A stretch of DNA of 64,000 nt from Mycolicibacterium moriokaense (GCF_010726085.1 NZ_AP022560.1:2294001-2358000); one strand, 5' to 3'. Numbered from the stretch's first letter, positions 27,265 to 36,735 are shown. Made by a program: numbers and translations. The notes: generated by a model not told the origin, from the letters alone.

Positions 27265-28502
27265 CGACATTCGCCTCCGGCTCCGCACTGCTCGACATCC
27301 CCGACCTACCGGATCGCGCCAGGATGTACCGCGAATGCGGTGCCCGGCTGCGAGACGCCATGACGGACAAGGGCGTCGACGTCCTCGTGCTGCTCGGCAA
27401 CGGGAACGTGGTGTACGCGACGGGCGCAAGCTGGCCGCTGCTGGACGCCGGCCTGTCGCACGTCGAGCGACCGATCGCGGTCGTTCTCGCCGACGACGAG
27501 CATCCGCACCTCTACATGCCGTTCCGTGAGGGCAGCTCCTTCGATTCCGAACTGCCCGACGATCATGTCCACGGCCCGCTCTACCTCGAATTCGACGAGG
27601 GCGTCGACCATTTCGGGAAGGTGCTGGCCGAACTGGTACCTGCAGGTGCCTCGATCGCGGTCGACGAACTGACCGGTGCGATGCGCAGGGCGTCGGACCG
27701 GCTGTTCCCTGGCGGCCCACCGTCGGACGCCGCGCAGGTGGTCGGTCCGGCCAAACTCGTCAAGACCGTCGATCAGATATCAGCGATCCGAAAGGCCTGC
27801 CGCATCACCGAAGAGGCCGTCGTCGACGTGCAGCGTTCGCTCGCCCCCGGCGTGCGGCAGATCGACCTGTCGGCCGCATTCGTCAGGCGCGCTTTCGAAC
27901 TCGGCGCGACGGCCAACATGCTTGAGGCCATCTGGCAGGTGATGCCGACAACCAAGAACAGCGGTTCGGTCTGGACCACCACCGGTGATCTGGCGCTGCC
28001 GCTGCTGACAACCGAGAAGGAACTGGCGAAGGGCGATGTGCTCTGGACCGACGTCAGCATCACCTACGAGGGGTACTGCTCCGACTTCGGCCGTACCTGG
28101 CTGGTGGGCGAGAAGCCGACGCCGCGCCAACAGGCCCAGTTCCACAAATGGCGCGAGATCCTCGACGCGGTCCTCGCAGTCACCAAGGCGGGAGCGACGT
28201 CTGGTGATCTCGCGCGGGCGGCCGTCGCAGCCAACGGCGGTGCGAAACCGTGGCTTCCACACTTCTACCTGGGTCACGGCATCGGCACCAACGCGGCCGA
28301 GATGCCGATGATCGGAACGGATCTGGGCCAGGAGTTCGACGACAACTTCGTCTTCCCGGCGGGCATGGCGCTCGTGCTCGAGCCCGTCGTCTGGGAGGAC
28401 GGCACCGGCGGTTACCGCAGCGAGGAGATCGTGATCATCACCGAAGACGGGTATCAGTCCATCACCGACTATCCCTACGCGCCGTACGGGGTGGCCTCGT
28501 GA
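27261..28502 (+). CDS. M24 (pita-bread fold) metalloenzyme, Xaa-Pro peptidase-like
   Basis: 413 residues: N-terminal creatinase-like domain (1-165) and a C-terminal M24 domain. All five metal ligands are visible: Asp264, Asp275 (C-S-D-F-G-R-T-W), His339 (L-G-H-G-I-G-T), Glu374 and Glu388. It is the only such intact copy here. M24 folds also carry out non-peptidase chemistry, as in creatinase and DddP, so in this catabolic operon a peptidase role is doubtful. GTGA overlaps with genes on both sides. Confidence 0.85.
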   Translation: MTTFASGSALLDIPDLPDRARMYRECGARLRDAMTDKGVDVLVLLGNGNVVYATGASWPLLDAGLSHVERPIAVVLADDEHPHLYMPFREGSSFDSELPDDHVHGPLYLEFDEGVDHFGKVLAELVPAGASIAVDELTGAMRRASDRLFPGGPPSDAAQVVGPAKLVKTVDQISAIRKACRITEEAVVDVQRSLAPGVRQIDLSAAFVRRAFELGATANMLEAIWQVMPTTKNSGSVWTTTGDLALPLLTTEKELAKGDVLWTDVSITYEGYCSDFGRTWLVGEKPTPRQQAQFHKWREILDAVLAVTKAGATSGDLARAAVAANGGAKPWLPHFYLGHGIGTNAAEMPMIGTDLGQEFDDNFVFPAGMALVLEPVVWEDGTGGYRSEEIVIITEDGYQSITDYPYAPYGVAS

Positions 28503-29635
28503 GCGACGAGATCCTGCCCGACGATCCGGCTCTGCGCACCAGCCGCCGTGAGCGTGCACTGGCTCAGATGGAGGCCAACGACCTCGACGTCCTCGTACTC
28601 GGACGGCAGGCCAATGTCCGTTATGTGACCGGGGCTCCGCAGCTGTGGGTGGCCGGCACCCGTCCGTTCGCGCCGATCTGCGTGGTGGTCCGGGCGACCG
28701 GCGAGATCCACCTCAACAGCAGCTGGGATGAGGGCATGCCCGAGGAGATCGGGCACGATCATCTGTACGGCCTGGCGTGGAACCCGATGACGCTCATCGA
28801 GGTCCTGAAGAACATCACGGGCGCCGCCGAGGCCAAACGCGTCGGAACCGACGCGCTCTCACCGACATTCGGCCAGCTGCTGCCGATGGCGTTCCCCAAC
28901 GCCGAACTCGTCGACGGTGAGGTCGCGATGCGCGCCGCGCGCCGGATCAAGACCGCCGAGGAGATCCGTGCGCTGCGCGGTGCTCTCAAGGTCGCGGAGG
29001 ACGGCCTGGCGGCCGCGGTCGCCGAACTCGCGCAGGGCGTCACCGAGCAGGCGCTGACGGGCGTGATGCTGGAGGCGATGGCTGCAGGCGGCGTCAGCAC
29101 ATCGGCGACGCAGGACGGCGCGTGGATAACGCCGCGCGAGCAGTCGTGGCGGGTGGGCAAGCGCGACCGCAAGGTTGCCGATGGCGACCTGGTGGCCTTC
29201 GCGGCCGGCGCGCTGGCCGACGGTTACGTCGGCGAGGTCGGACGCACCTGGCCGGTGGGCAATGTGAAGGGCGCCGACGCCCTGTTCGGGCGTTCGAACC
29301 GACTGTGGGACAGGCTGGTTGCGGCATGCCAGCCCGGAGCGCTTGCCAGCGATCTGTTCGCCGCGTACGACGCCGCGGGTGAGCCGTTGCCCCCGATGCC
29401 GGTCGCGCACGGTCTCGGCCTCGGGTTCGATCCGCCGGTGATCTCTCCAGATCTGGCGAAGACGTCGGCCGATGAGCGCCTGGACCCGGGCTCGGTGCTG
29501 GCCGTTACGACCTACGTGTGGGAAGCCGGCGTCGGTGCGGTGTTCCGCCGCGATGCCGTGCTGGTCACCGACTCCGGACCCGAGGTGCTCACCGCGAGCC
29601 CATCGCCGGCACAGGCCGCCGCCGGAATCAGCTGA
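28499..29635 (+). CDS. Degenerate M24-fold protein (metal site lost)
   Basis: 378 residues, same two-domain layout as the upstream protein, GTGA overlap. Aligning motifs by eye, the metal ligands become Ala235, Glu246 (V-G-E-V-G-R-T-W), His304 (A-H-G-L-G-L-G), Thr337 and Asp352; at most one classical ligand survives. It is therefore probably not an active dinuclear metallopeptidase. It may be a structural partner of the intact M24 protein or catalyse metal-free chemistry. Confidence 0.8.
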   Translation: MSDEILPDDPALRTSRRERALAQMEANDLDVLVLGRQANVRYVTGAPQLWVAGTRPFAPICVVVRATGEIHLNSSWDEGMPEEIGHDHLYGLAWNPMTLIEVLKNITGAAEAKRVGTDALSPTFGQLLPMAFPNAELVDGEVAMRAARRIKTAEEIRALRGALKVAEDGLAAAVAELAQGVTEQALTGVMLEAMAAGGVSTSATQDGAWITPREQSWRVGKRDRKVADGDLVAFAAGALADGYVGEVGRTWPVGNVKGADALFGRSNRLWDRLVAACQPGALASDLFAAYDAAGEPLPPMPVAHGLGLGFDPPVISPDLAKTSADERLDPGSVLAVTTYVWEAGVGAVFRRDAVLVTDSGPEVLTASPSPAQAAAGIS

Positions 29636-29644
29636 GGAGAATCA

Positions 29645-30613
29645 ATGTCTGAGAACGGAAGTCGGCCGTCCCCCGAAGAGCTGATCGTCTACGAGAAGGA
29701 CCCGAAGACCAAGATCGCGACGATCACCTTCAACCGTCCCGAGTACCTGAACGCGCCGACGTCGTTGGCGCGGCTGCGCTACGCCGATCTGCTGCGCGCG
29801 GCGACCGTCGACAACGACGTCAAGGTCGTCGTCATCCGTGGCGTCGGCGACAACCTCGGCAGCGGGGCCGACCTCCCGGAGTTCATGGAGGGCTACGACA
29901 ACACCGACCTGCGGCTCGCGGAGTTGCGTCTCGAGGACGAGGGCGTCGGCGACGTGAAGTATCCGCCTGCGGGCACCTTCCGCAGCGGTGCGACGATCAG
30001 CGCGTGGTACGCCAACGTGCAGGCGGGTAACCGCCCGTTGCAGGAGCTGAAGAAGATCAGCATCGTCGAGGCCAAGGGCTACTGCTACGGCTGGCACTTC
30101 TACCAGTGTGCCGACGCCGATCTCGTGATCTCGTCCGACGACGCCCTGTTCGGTCATCCGTCGTTCCGTTACTACGGGTGGGGACCGCGGATGTGGACGT
30201 GGATCCAGATGATGGGGCTGCGCAAGTTTCAGGAGATGGTCTTCACCGGACGGCCGTTCACCGCCGCCGAGATGTACGACTGCAACTTCCTCAACAAGGT
30301 GGTGCCGCGCGATCAGCTTGAGGCCGAGGTCGAGAAGTACGCCATGGCGTGTGCGCGTAACCGGCCCGTCGACACCGTCTTCCAGCAGAAGATCTTCTTC
30401 GAGGTCTACAAGCAGCACCAGGGCGAGTACATGGGCAGCCTGTTGTCCGCGTTCTTCGAATCCATGGGAAGCGGTGTGGCCAACGACGATACGGATGACC
30501 TCGACATGATGGAGGCCATCGACAGCGGATTGGCGGGTGCCGTCAACGACAACGACAGCAAGTTCCCGCCGGACTTCCGGCTGAGCAAGTCGAACCGCAA
30601 GAAGGACAAGTAA
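29645..30613 (+). CDS. Enoyl-CoA hydratase/isomerase family protein, long form
   Basis: 322 residues, about 60 more than usual, with an insertion around 85-130 and a charged C-terminal tail (S-K-S-N-R-K-K-D-K). ATG with GAGGAGA upstream. The oxyanion loop is N-L-G-S-G-A-D-L; the second loop G-Y-C-Y-G-W-H-F-Y-Q-C-A-D-A-D-L lacks the usual GGGxE glutamate. It likely acts on the CoA ester produced by the next gene, but hydration is not certain. Confidence 0.82.
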   Translation: MSENGSRPSPEELIVYEKDPKTKIATITFNRPEYLNAPTSLARLRYADLLRAATVDNDVKVVVIRGVGDNLGSGADLPEFMEGYDNTDLRLAELRLEDEGVGDVKYPPAGTFRSGATISAWYANVQAGNRPLQELKKISIVEAKGYCYGWHFYQCADADLVISSDDALFGHPSFRYYGWGPRMWTWIQMMGLRKFQEMVFTGRPFTAAEMYDCNFLNKVVPRDQLEAEVEKYAMACARNRPVDTVFQQKIFFEVYKQHQGEYMGSLLSAFFESMGSGVANDDTDDLDMMEAIDSGLAGAVNDNDSKFPPDFRLSKSNRKKDK

Positions 30614-30639
30614 CAGACGGCGCGCACGCGAGGAACACA

Positions 30640-33072
30640 ATGGTTAACGCGCCGCTGAACGGCTACACCGTCGTCGATCTGTCCGTCGGCATCGCGGGTG
30701 CCTACTGCACCAAGCTGCTGGCCGACGCCGGCGCCACGGTCATCAAAGTCGAACCGCCCGAAGGTGATCCACTGCGCCGGTGGTCGGCGTCAGGCGCCGA
30801 GATCGCGCCGGGTGGCGACGGTGCGTTGTTCAGCTTTCTGGCCTGTTCGAAGCACAGCGTGGTGGCCGACCCGGAGTCCGACCTCGACTACGTCAACGCG
30901 TTGCTCGGCAGCGCCGATGCCGTCGTCTGGTCGCGTGGTTCGAACGTCGCGGAGCACGTCGTGTTCACCCCCGCCGCGGTCCGGTCGGCGCACCCCCACC
31001 TGACCGTCACATCGATCACGCCGTTCGGGTTGGACGGCCCCTGGGCAGAGTGTCCCGCAACGGAATTCACGCTGCAGGCGTGGTCCGGGGGGATCGTCGG
31101 CCTCGGCCGTGGTTCGGCCGACCGCGCGCCGGTCTACGTCGGCGGACAGGTTGGTGAATACCTCGCCGGGGCGTACGCCAGCGCCGCGACGCTGGCCTCG
31201 CGATTGCGGGGTGGCGCGGAACTGGTCGACGTGTCGATGCTCGAGACCCAGATCCTCGGCCTCACGTACTACCCGGTGGCCTACTACGAGATGCTCGGCA
31301 GGCCGTGGCGGGATGCGCGGCGGCTGACTGTGCCGGGTATCGCCCGCGCCAAGGACGGCCTGATCGACATCGGCTGCGGCACCGCGCAGCAGTGGTTCGA
31401 CCTGTGCGCCATGACCGGCCATCAGGACTGGATCGACGAGGACTCGCCGCTGTCCATCACGGAGCAGGCCACCGAGAAGGCCGACGAGCTCTACGCGTGG
31501 GTCGACAGTCACACGGTCGACGAGATCAGGGACCTGGCGACCGCGTTCCGGATCCCGAACGCCCCGGTCGCCAACGGGGCCAACATCATCGGACTCGACC
31601 ACTTCGTCGAACGCGGGTCTTTCGTATCGAACCCCCGCGACGGTTTCGACCAGCCCGGCCCGCCCTATCGGACGACGCCGGCGCTGCTCGACGCGCCAGG
31701 GCCCGCGCCCCGGCTGGGCGAACACACCGACTTGTATCGCCGAAATAGCATTCCGGGTCGCGAAATCGGTGATCCAGCGACCCGGAATGCTATCTCGGCG
31801 AGGACGGGGTTGCCGTTCGATGGGTTGCGCGTACTCGACATGACGACCTTCTGGGCGGGGCCGTCGTGCACACACATCCTCGCGATGCTCGGCGCCGAGG
31901 TCATCCACGTCGAGTCGACGCGACGACCCGACGGCACCCGGCTGATCGCGGGCATACCGGTCACCGAGGAGCTGTGGTGGGAGAAGTCGCCGATCTTCTC
32001 GGGGCTCAACACCAACAAGAAGGGGTTGACGCTCGACCTGCAGAGCGACGCCGGCCATGACCTGCTGAATCGGTTCATCGCCACCTGCGACGTGATCGTC
32101 GAGAACTTCACCCCACGAGTCGTGGACCAGATCGGACTCGATTTCGCTGCCGTGCAGGCCATCCGGCCCGACGTCGTGATGCTGCGGATGCCCGGATTCG
32201 GGCTCGACGGTCCGTGGCGCGACAATCCCGCCTTCGCCTACGTGATCGAGGCGGCGTCCGGGATCAGTTGGGTGACCGGCTATCCCGACCGCAACCCGTA
32301 CGAGCCCTATTCGGTCGGTGACCCGAACGCCGGCATCCACGCGCTGAATGCGCTGCTGATCGCCCTGGAACATCGGCGTCGCACCGGGCAGGGCGTGCTC
32401 GTCGAGGCCGCGATGGTCGATGCCGCGATCAACGTCGCCGCCGAACAGGTCATCGAGTACTCCGCCTACGGTGCGCTGCTGGAGCGCGACGGCAACCGGG
32501 GGCCGACCGCGGCACCGCAGAACCTGTACCGCACCAACGAGATCGACGAGTTCGGCCGCGCGGACTGCTGGGTCGCAGTCGCTGTGGCAACCGACGAGCA
32601 GTGGGTTGGCCTGTCGGAGGCCGTCGAGCGCCCCGACTGGGCGGCCGACCCCGAGTTGAGCACCGCCGCCGGCAGGCGTGCAGGTCACGACGCCATCGAC
32701 GGATATCTCGCCGTGTGGTGTGCGGATCGCACCGGCGACGAGATCGTCGCCGCGCTGTGGGAGCACGGTGTGCCGGTGGCCAAGGTCTTGCAGCCGCACC
32801 GCCAGACCGAGATTCCCCAGCTGGCCGCCCGCGGCTTCTTCGAGGACGTCGGGCATCCGGTCAACGCCCGTACGCCGCACAGCACGCTGCCGTTCCGGAT
32901 GTCGCGTGGTCCGGAGCGCGTCCACGTCGAGCCAGCCCCGCTGCTCGGCCAGCACAACCACGAACTGTTGGCCGAACTCGGGCTGACCGCCGACGAGATC
33001 GCCGACCTCGAGGCCGGGGGCGTGATCGGCAATGCCCCGGCGATGGGGCCAAGCAAGGCGAAAACGGGCTAG
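30640..33072 (+). CDS. Tandem CaiB/BaiF-type (family III) CoA transferase
   Basis: 810 residues, two family III CoA-transferase domains (about 1-366 and 388-800). The catalytic Asp that carries the enzyme-CoA intermediate appears in domain 2 as Asp561 (V-G-D-P-N-A-G); in domain 1 the matching site is Glu173 (V-G-E-Y-L-A-G), so domain 1 may be inactive or structural. Residues 367-387 are encoded by a 63-bp palindrome, exactly 21 codons in frame. It would activate a carboxylate by CoA exchange within the P450 operon. Confidence 0.85.
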   Translation: MVNAPLNGYTVVDLSVGIAGAYCTKLLADAGATVIKVEPPEGDPLRRWSASGAEIAPGGDGALFSFLACSKHSVVADPESDLDYVNALLGSADAVVWSRGSNVAEHVVFTPAAVRSAHPHLTVTSITPFGLDGPWAECPATEFTLQAWSGGIVGLGRGSADRAPVYVGGQVGEYLAGAYASAATLASRLRGGAELVDVSMLETQILGLTYYPVAYYEMLGRPWRDARRLTVPGIARAKDGLIDIGCGTAQQWFDLCAMTGHQDWIDEDSPLSITEQATEKADELYAWVDSHTVDEIRDLATAFRIPNAPVANGANIIGLDHFVERGSFVSNPRDGFDQPGPPYRTTPALLDAPGPAPRLGEHTDLYRRNSIPGREIGDPATRNAISARTGLPFDGLRVLDMTTFWAGPSCTHILAMLGAEVIHVESTRRPDGTRLIAGIPVTEELWWEKSPIFSGLNTNKKGLTLDLQSDAGHDLLNRFIATCDVIVENFTPRVVDQIGLDFAAVQAIRPDVVMLRMPGFGLDGPWRDNPAFAYVIEAASGISWVTGYPDRNPYEPYSVGDPNAGIHALNALLIALEHRRRTGQGVLVEAAMVDAAINVAAEQVIEYSAYGALLERDGNRGPTAAPQNLYRTNEIDEFGRADCWVAVAVATDEQWVGLSEAVERPDWAADPELSTAAGRRAGHDAIDGYLAVWCADRTGDEIVAALWEHGVPVAKVLQPHRQTEIPQLAARGFFEDVGHPVNARTPHSTLPFRMSRGPERVHVEPAPLLGQHNHELLAELGLTADEIADLEAGGVIGNAPAMGPSKAKTG
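31738..31800. repeat. 63-bp palindromic element inside a coding region
   Basis: 24-bp arms (31738-31761 and 31777-31800) pair with one mismatch around a 15-nt loop; the core arm is ATAGCATTCCGGGTCGC. It contributes 21 in-frame codons at the junction of two CoA-transferase domains. It resembles in size the intergenic hairpins at 5880, 54259 and 59917 but has a different sequence. Confidence 0.8.
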
Positions 33073-33081
33073 CCTCGACCG

Positions 33082-33879
33082 ATGGCTATCGATCCGTCCA
33101 ACATCCTGCTGACCGACCGTGTCGCGGTGGTGACCGGCGGGGGAGCAGGGATCGGGCGCGGCGTCGCGGCGGGACTCGCGGCATTCGGGGCCTCGGTGGC
33201 CATCTGGGAACGTGATCCCGACACCTGCGCATCGGCTGCCGAAAGTATTGGCGCACTGGGGATCGTCGTCGATGTCCGCGACAGCGAGCAGGTCGACGCG
33301 GCGCTGCAGCGCACCGTTGACGAACTCGGCGAGGTGTCGATCCTGGTCAACAACGCGGGCGGTACCTTCAAGGCGCCGCTGCTGGAGACCAGCGAGAACG
33401 GCTGGGATGCGCTGTACCGGAGCAACCTTCGTCATGTGCTGCTGTGCACCCAGCGGATCGCCAAGCGGCTGGTCGCGGCAGGCCTCGGCGGCAGCGTCAT
33501 CAACGTGACGTCGATCGAGGGAGTGCGGGCAGCGCCGGGCTTTGCGGCATACGCGGCGGCGAAGGCCGGCGTCATCAACTTCACCAAGACCGCCGCACTG
33601 GAATTCGCGCCGCACGACATCCGAGTCAACGCACTGGCTCCGGACCTGACCGTCACCGAGGGGCTCATGCAGCTGTCGCCTGGGCTCGACCCGGCGAATC
33701 AGCGGATGATTCCGATGGGCCGAGCCGGCCATGTCGACGAAATCGCCAGCGTCGCAGTCTTTCTCGCGTCCCACATGTCGGGCTACATCACCGGGCAGAC
33801 GATCCACGTCGACGGGGGTACACAAGCGTCGTGCGGCTGGTATCACCACCCGGAGACCGGCGAGTATCAGCTGGGGTAG
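33082..33879 (+). CDS. SDR family oxidoreductase
   Basis: 265 residues. T-G-G-G-A-G-I-G near 19-26, N-N-A-G-G, S-I-E-G, and Y-A-A-A-K; C-terminal I-H-V-D-G-G-T. It starts 9 bp after the CoA-transferase stop and is the last gene of the P450 operon. It probably oxidises a hydroxyl made by the P450 or crotonase. The tail Y-H-H-P-E-T-G-E-Y is unusual for the family. Confidence 0.86.
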   Translation: MAIDPSNILLTDRVAVVTGGGAGIGRGVAAGLAAFGASVAIWERDPDTCASAAESIGALGIVVDVRDSEQVDAALQRTVDELGEVSILVNNAGGTFKAPLLETSENGWDALYRSNLRHVLLCTQRIAKRLVAAGLGGSVINVTSIEGVRAAPGFAAYAAAKAGVINFTKTAALEFAPHDIRVNALAPDLTVTEGLMQLSPGLDPANQRMIPMGRAGHVDEIASVAVFLASHMSGYITGQTIHVDGGTQASCGWYHHPETGEYQLG

Positions 33880-33901
33880 CGCTTATCGGGTTGATCGCAC
33901 G

Positions 33902-34729
33902 CTAGTGCGTCCAGCCTTCGGCGATCTGGTCCTCGAAGGCGCGGTCGATGCGCTCGAACCTGCGCTGGATCGACGCCCGCGCGGCCTGGTGCGGAACGAT
34001 GTAGAGCCGATTGGCCAGGATCGCATCGGCCGTCAGGCGTGCGACGTCCTCCGCCCGCACCTCCGGATCGGTCGAGTCCATCGGCAGTTCCTGAGCGGAC
34101 GACGACGGTGGTCCGTAGTCCGAGCTCCTGACGCGTTCACTGTTGGCCATCAAATCGGTCGCCACGATCATCGGACAGAGCACCGAGACTCCGATGCCAT
34201 TGGCCCGCACCTCGCGTTGCAGCGTCTCGGCCAGCGCGACGACGCCGTACTTCGCCACGCAATACGGACCGAGCCCCACATTCGGGATCAGCCCGGCGAA
34301 CGACGACGTGAACACGATGTGGCTGTCGTCCTCCTGCGCGATCAGCCGGGGCAGGAACGCCTCGACGCCATGGATCGGGCCCCACAGATCGACGTCGATC
34401 ACGAAGCGCCAGTCGTCGTGGCTGGTGTCGACTATCGAACCGGCATACGCGATACCGGCGTTGTTGAACACCACGTGCACAGTGCCGAACACGTTGAAGG
34501 CCTCGTCGGCGAGGTGCACGACATCGTCGAGCTTGCGGGTGTCGCATACCACGCCGTGCGCGTCGACCCCGTCGCCGCGCAGCGTCGAAACCGCGTCGTC
34601 CAGCGCGGTCTCGTTGATATCGGCCAACATCAGGCGCGCGCCGCGTCGGGCGAACTCCTTCGCGGCGGCCAAGCCGATTCCGCTGGCTCCTCCGGTGATG
34701 ACTGCGTTGCGCCCTTGGTAGTGGTCCAC
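33902..34729 (-). CDS. SDR family oxidoreductase
   Basis: 275 residues from GTG 34729. T-G-G-A-S-G-I-G near 12-19, N-N-A-G, S-S-F-A-G, and Y-C-V-A-K; long C-terminal extension with P-H-Q-A-A-R-A-S-I-Q-R-R-F as in cis-retinol/acyl-reductase-like SDRs. It is convergent with the P450 operon and lies 18 bp downstream of the epimerase gene on the same strand, so the two are probably one transcript. Confidence 0.85.
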   Translation of the reverse strand: MDHYQGRNAVITGGASGIGLAAAKEFARRGARLMLADINETALDDAVSTLRGDGVDAHGVVCDTRKLDDVVHLADEAFNVFGTVHVVFNNAGIAYAGSIVDTSHDDWRFVIDVDLWGPIHGVEAFLPRLIAQEDDSHIVFTSSFAGLIPNVGLGPYCVAKYGVVALAETLQREVRANGIGVSVLCPMIVATDLMANSERVRSSDYGPPSSSAQELPMDSTDPEVRAEDVARLTADAILANRLYIVPHQAARASIQRRFERIDRAFEDQIAEGWTH

Positions 34730-34747
34730 GGCGCGAACACTATGCGG

Positions 34748-35824
34748 TCAGGCGGAGTCGGTCGGGCGAATCCACGTGGGATCGCCCAAATGGGTGCGGA
34801 TCGCGCCCCACGGATCGGCGTACTGTCCCGGTGCCTTCCAGTACACCCCGCGCCGTTTCATCACCGCACGCACGATCGGCGTGATGAGGCCCGCCGGATA
34901 ACGCTTCCATCCGAAGACGTCGGCGAGTTCGGCCATCATGTCGGACCACGAGTAGTGCTGGAACTGCAGTGCTTCCTGCGCGCGGGTGGTGTCCATCCAG
35001 TCGGTCACGAACCAGTCCGTCGCGCTCGAGGGGTCACCGAGTCGCCCCGGTGCGAACGCGCCGGGCATCCCCAACGCCGCGACGAGGTTCGAGGAGAGGT
35101 CGCCGTAGCAGGTCCGGTGCGAGTCGTCGCCGGCGATCAGGAGGATCTCGTGCGCGACGTCCGCGGTGGTCGCCGCCGCGCAGGCCCACGCGACGTCTCG
35201 GACGTCGACGGTCTGCACCCGGTTGTCGCTCGGCAGCGCACTTTGGAACACCATGGCGTCGGCGCTGAGCGGCAGCGCCGACAGATCGCTTGTGAGCACG
35301 CCGCCGAACCGCAGCACCACCCATTCCAGGCTCGACGATTGCACGATCTCTTCGGCCTCCGCTTTGGTGCCGCTATAGATGTCGCAGGGCCGCATCGGGT
35401 CGTCCGCGGTCAGCGGCGACGGAGTCAGATGCGGGTTGCGGGGGCCGAACACCGCATTGCTGGACGCGTGCACGAACCGGGGCGGGTTCGGTTGCGCCTC
35501 GGCGATGCGGACCAGCGTCGCGGTCGCGTCGACGTTGACTCGACGCGCCACCTTGGGGATTCGATAGATTGCGGGGGCGATGATCGCCGCCAGGTGGATG
35601 ATCGCGGTCGGGGCGATCTCGGACACCAGGTGCTGGACCTGATCGGCGTCGGTGAGGTCGGCCCAGCGGAACTCGGCGCCGGCGGGAAGTTTCGCCGCGG
35701 TCTTGCGGTTGGCCGGCGTATCGAGATCGGCGGCGATGACCCGCCGACCGTCGGCGGCGAGGCGGCGCACGGTTGCGGAGCCAACCAGGCCGAAGCCGCC
35801 CGTGACGAGCACAGCGTCCGACAT
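34748..35824 (-). CDS. NAD-dependent epimerase/dehydratase family protein
   Basis: 358 residues from ATG 35824; ATG 35851 is also in frame. T-G-G-F-G-L-V-G near the start binds NAD(P); D-I-Y-S-G-T-K-A-E supplies Tyr-x3-Lys. Extended SDRs of this type act on sugar nucleotides or on 3-beta-hydroxysteroids, and no feature decides between them. It is divergent from the acyltransferase gene. A single ATTCTC half-site lies at 35850-35855. Confidence 0.83.
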   Translation of the reverse strand: MSDAVLVTGGFGLVGSATVRRLAADGRRVIAADLDTPANRKTAAKLPAGAEFRWADLTDADQVQHLVSEIAPTAIIHLAAIIAPAIYRIPKVARRVNVDATATLVRIAEAQPNPPRFVHASSNAVFGPRNPHLTPSPLTADDPMRPCDIYSGTKAEAEEIVQSSSLEWVVLRFGGVLTSDLSALPLSADAMVFQSALPSDNRVQTVDVRDVAWACAAATTADVAHEILLIAGDDSHRTCYGDLSSNLVAALGMPGAFAPGRLGDPSSATDWFVTDWMDTTRAQEALQFQHYSWSDMMAELADVFGWKRYPAGLITPIVRAVMKRRGVYWKAPGQYADPWGAIRTHLGDPTWIRPTDSA

Positions 35825-35925
35825 TTGGCCCCCAACCTGCGGATATGACATTCTCTTTTTACGAAAGTAGCATACTCGGATCACCGGCTTGGTAGCCGGC
35901 CGCGAGAAGTGGGAACACGGACGCC

Positions 35926-36729
35926 ATGAGCAACGGGGTGGACAAGCCAGAGGTCGCCAAATGGGATCCCGGGTTCACCCGGCAGATCGTCAACCGGGTC
36001 GGCCCACTCATCAAGCGCTATTTCCGCGCTGAGGTGCGCGATCTGGATCGGATGCCCGCAGCAGGCGGCGCACTCGTCGTCTCCAACCACTCCGGCGGCA
36101 TGTTCACCCCCGACGTGCTGGTCTTCGCGCCCGAGTTCTACAAGCGGTTCGGCTTCGACCGTCCGGTCTACACACTCGGCCACGACGCGATCTTCGTCGG
36201 CCCGGTCGGGGACCTACTGCGTCGGGCGGGCGTCATCGAGGCGAATCGGGACAACGCCGCCCAGGCACTGCGCGACGGTGCCCTCGTGTTGGTGTTCCCA
36301 GGAGGCGACTACGACGCGTACCGCCCGACCTTCACCGAGAACGTCGTCGACTTCAACGGCCGTAAGGGCTACGTCAGGACGGCGATCGACGCCGGGGTGC
36401 CGATCGTGCCGATGGTCTCGATCGGTGCGCAGGAAACCCAACTGTTCCTCGCCCGCGGCGACTCGCTCGCCCGGCGAATAGGGCTCAACCGGCTGCGGGC
36501 CGACATTCTGCCGATCAGCGTCGGCTTTCCATTCGGTGTCTCGGTGTTCTTCCCGCCGAACGTGCCGTTGCCGTCGAAGGTCGTCACCCGGGTGCTCGAC
36601 CCCATCGATATCGCGGCCGAGTTCGGGGACGACCCCGACATCGACATGGTCGATCTGCATGTCCGGGCCGTGATGCAGGAGGCGCTCGACGAACTCGCCC
36701 GCGAACGCCGCTTTCCTGTGCTTGGCTGA
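35926..36729 (+). CDS. Lysophospholipid/DGAT2-type acyltransferase
   Basis: 267 residues, PlsC-like fold. The acyltransferase block I motif appears as N-H-S-G-G-M-F-T-P-D, and the second block as F-P-G-G-D-Y-D-A-Y-R-P, as in the MGAT/DGAT2-like branch in mycobacteria. It transfers an acyl chain to a glycerolipid or related alcohol at the membrane. An acyl-CoA ligase follows 6 bp downstream and a WS/DGAT is convergent, suggesting local lipid storage or fatty-acid activation. Confidence 0.83.
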   Translation: MSNGVDKPEVAKWDPGFTRQIVNRVGPLIKRYFRAEVRDLDRMPAAGGALVVSNHSGGMFTPDVLVFAPEFYKRFGFDRPVYTLGHDAIFVGPVGDLLRRAGVIEANRDNAAQALRDGALVLVFPGGDYDAYRPTFTENVVDFNGRKGYVRTAIDAGVPIVPMVSIGAQETQLFLARGDSLARRIGLNRLRADILPISVGFPFGVSVFFPPNVPLPSKVVTRVLDPIDIAAEFGDDPDIDMVDLHVRAVMQEALDELARERRFPVLG

Positions 36730-36735
36730 CGCATC

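Noticed and set aside
30790..33849. A 1019-residue open frame on the minus strand across the CoA transferase and SDR genes
   Set aside because: Antisense frames stay open in GC-rich DNA; it has no domain motifs, is Arg/Gly/Asp-rich, and lies opposite two well-supported genes.
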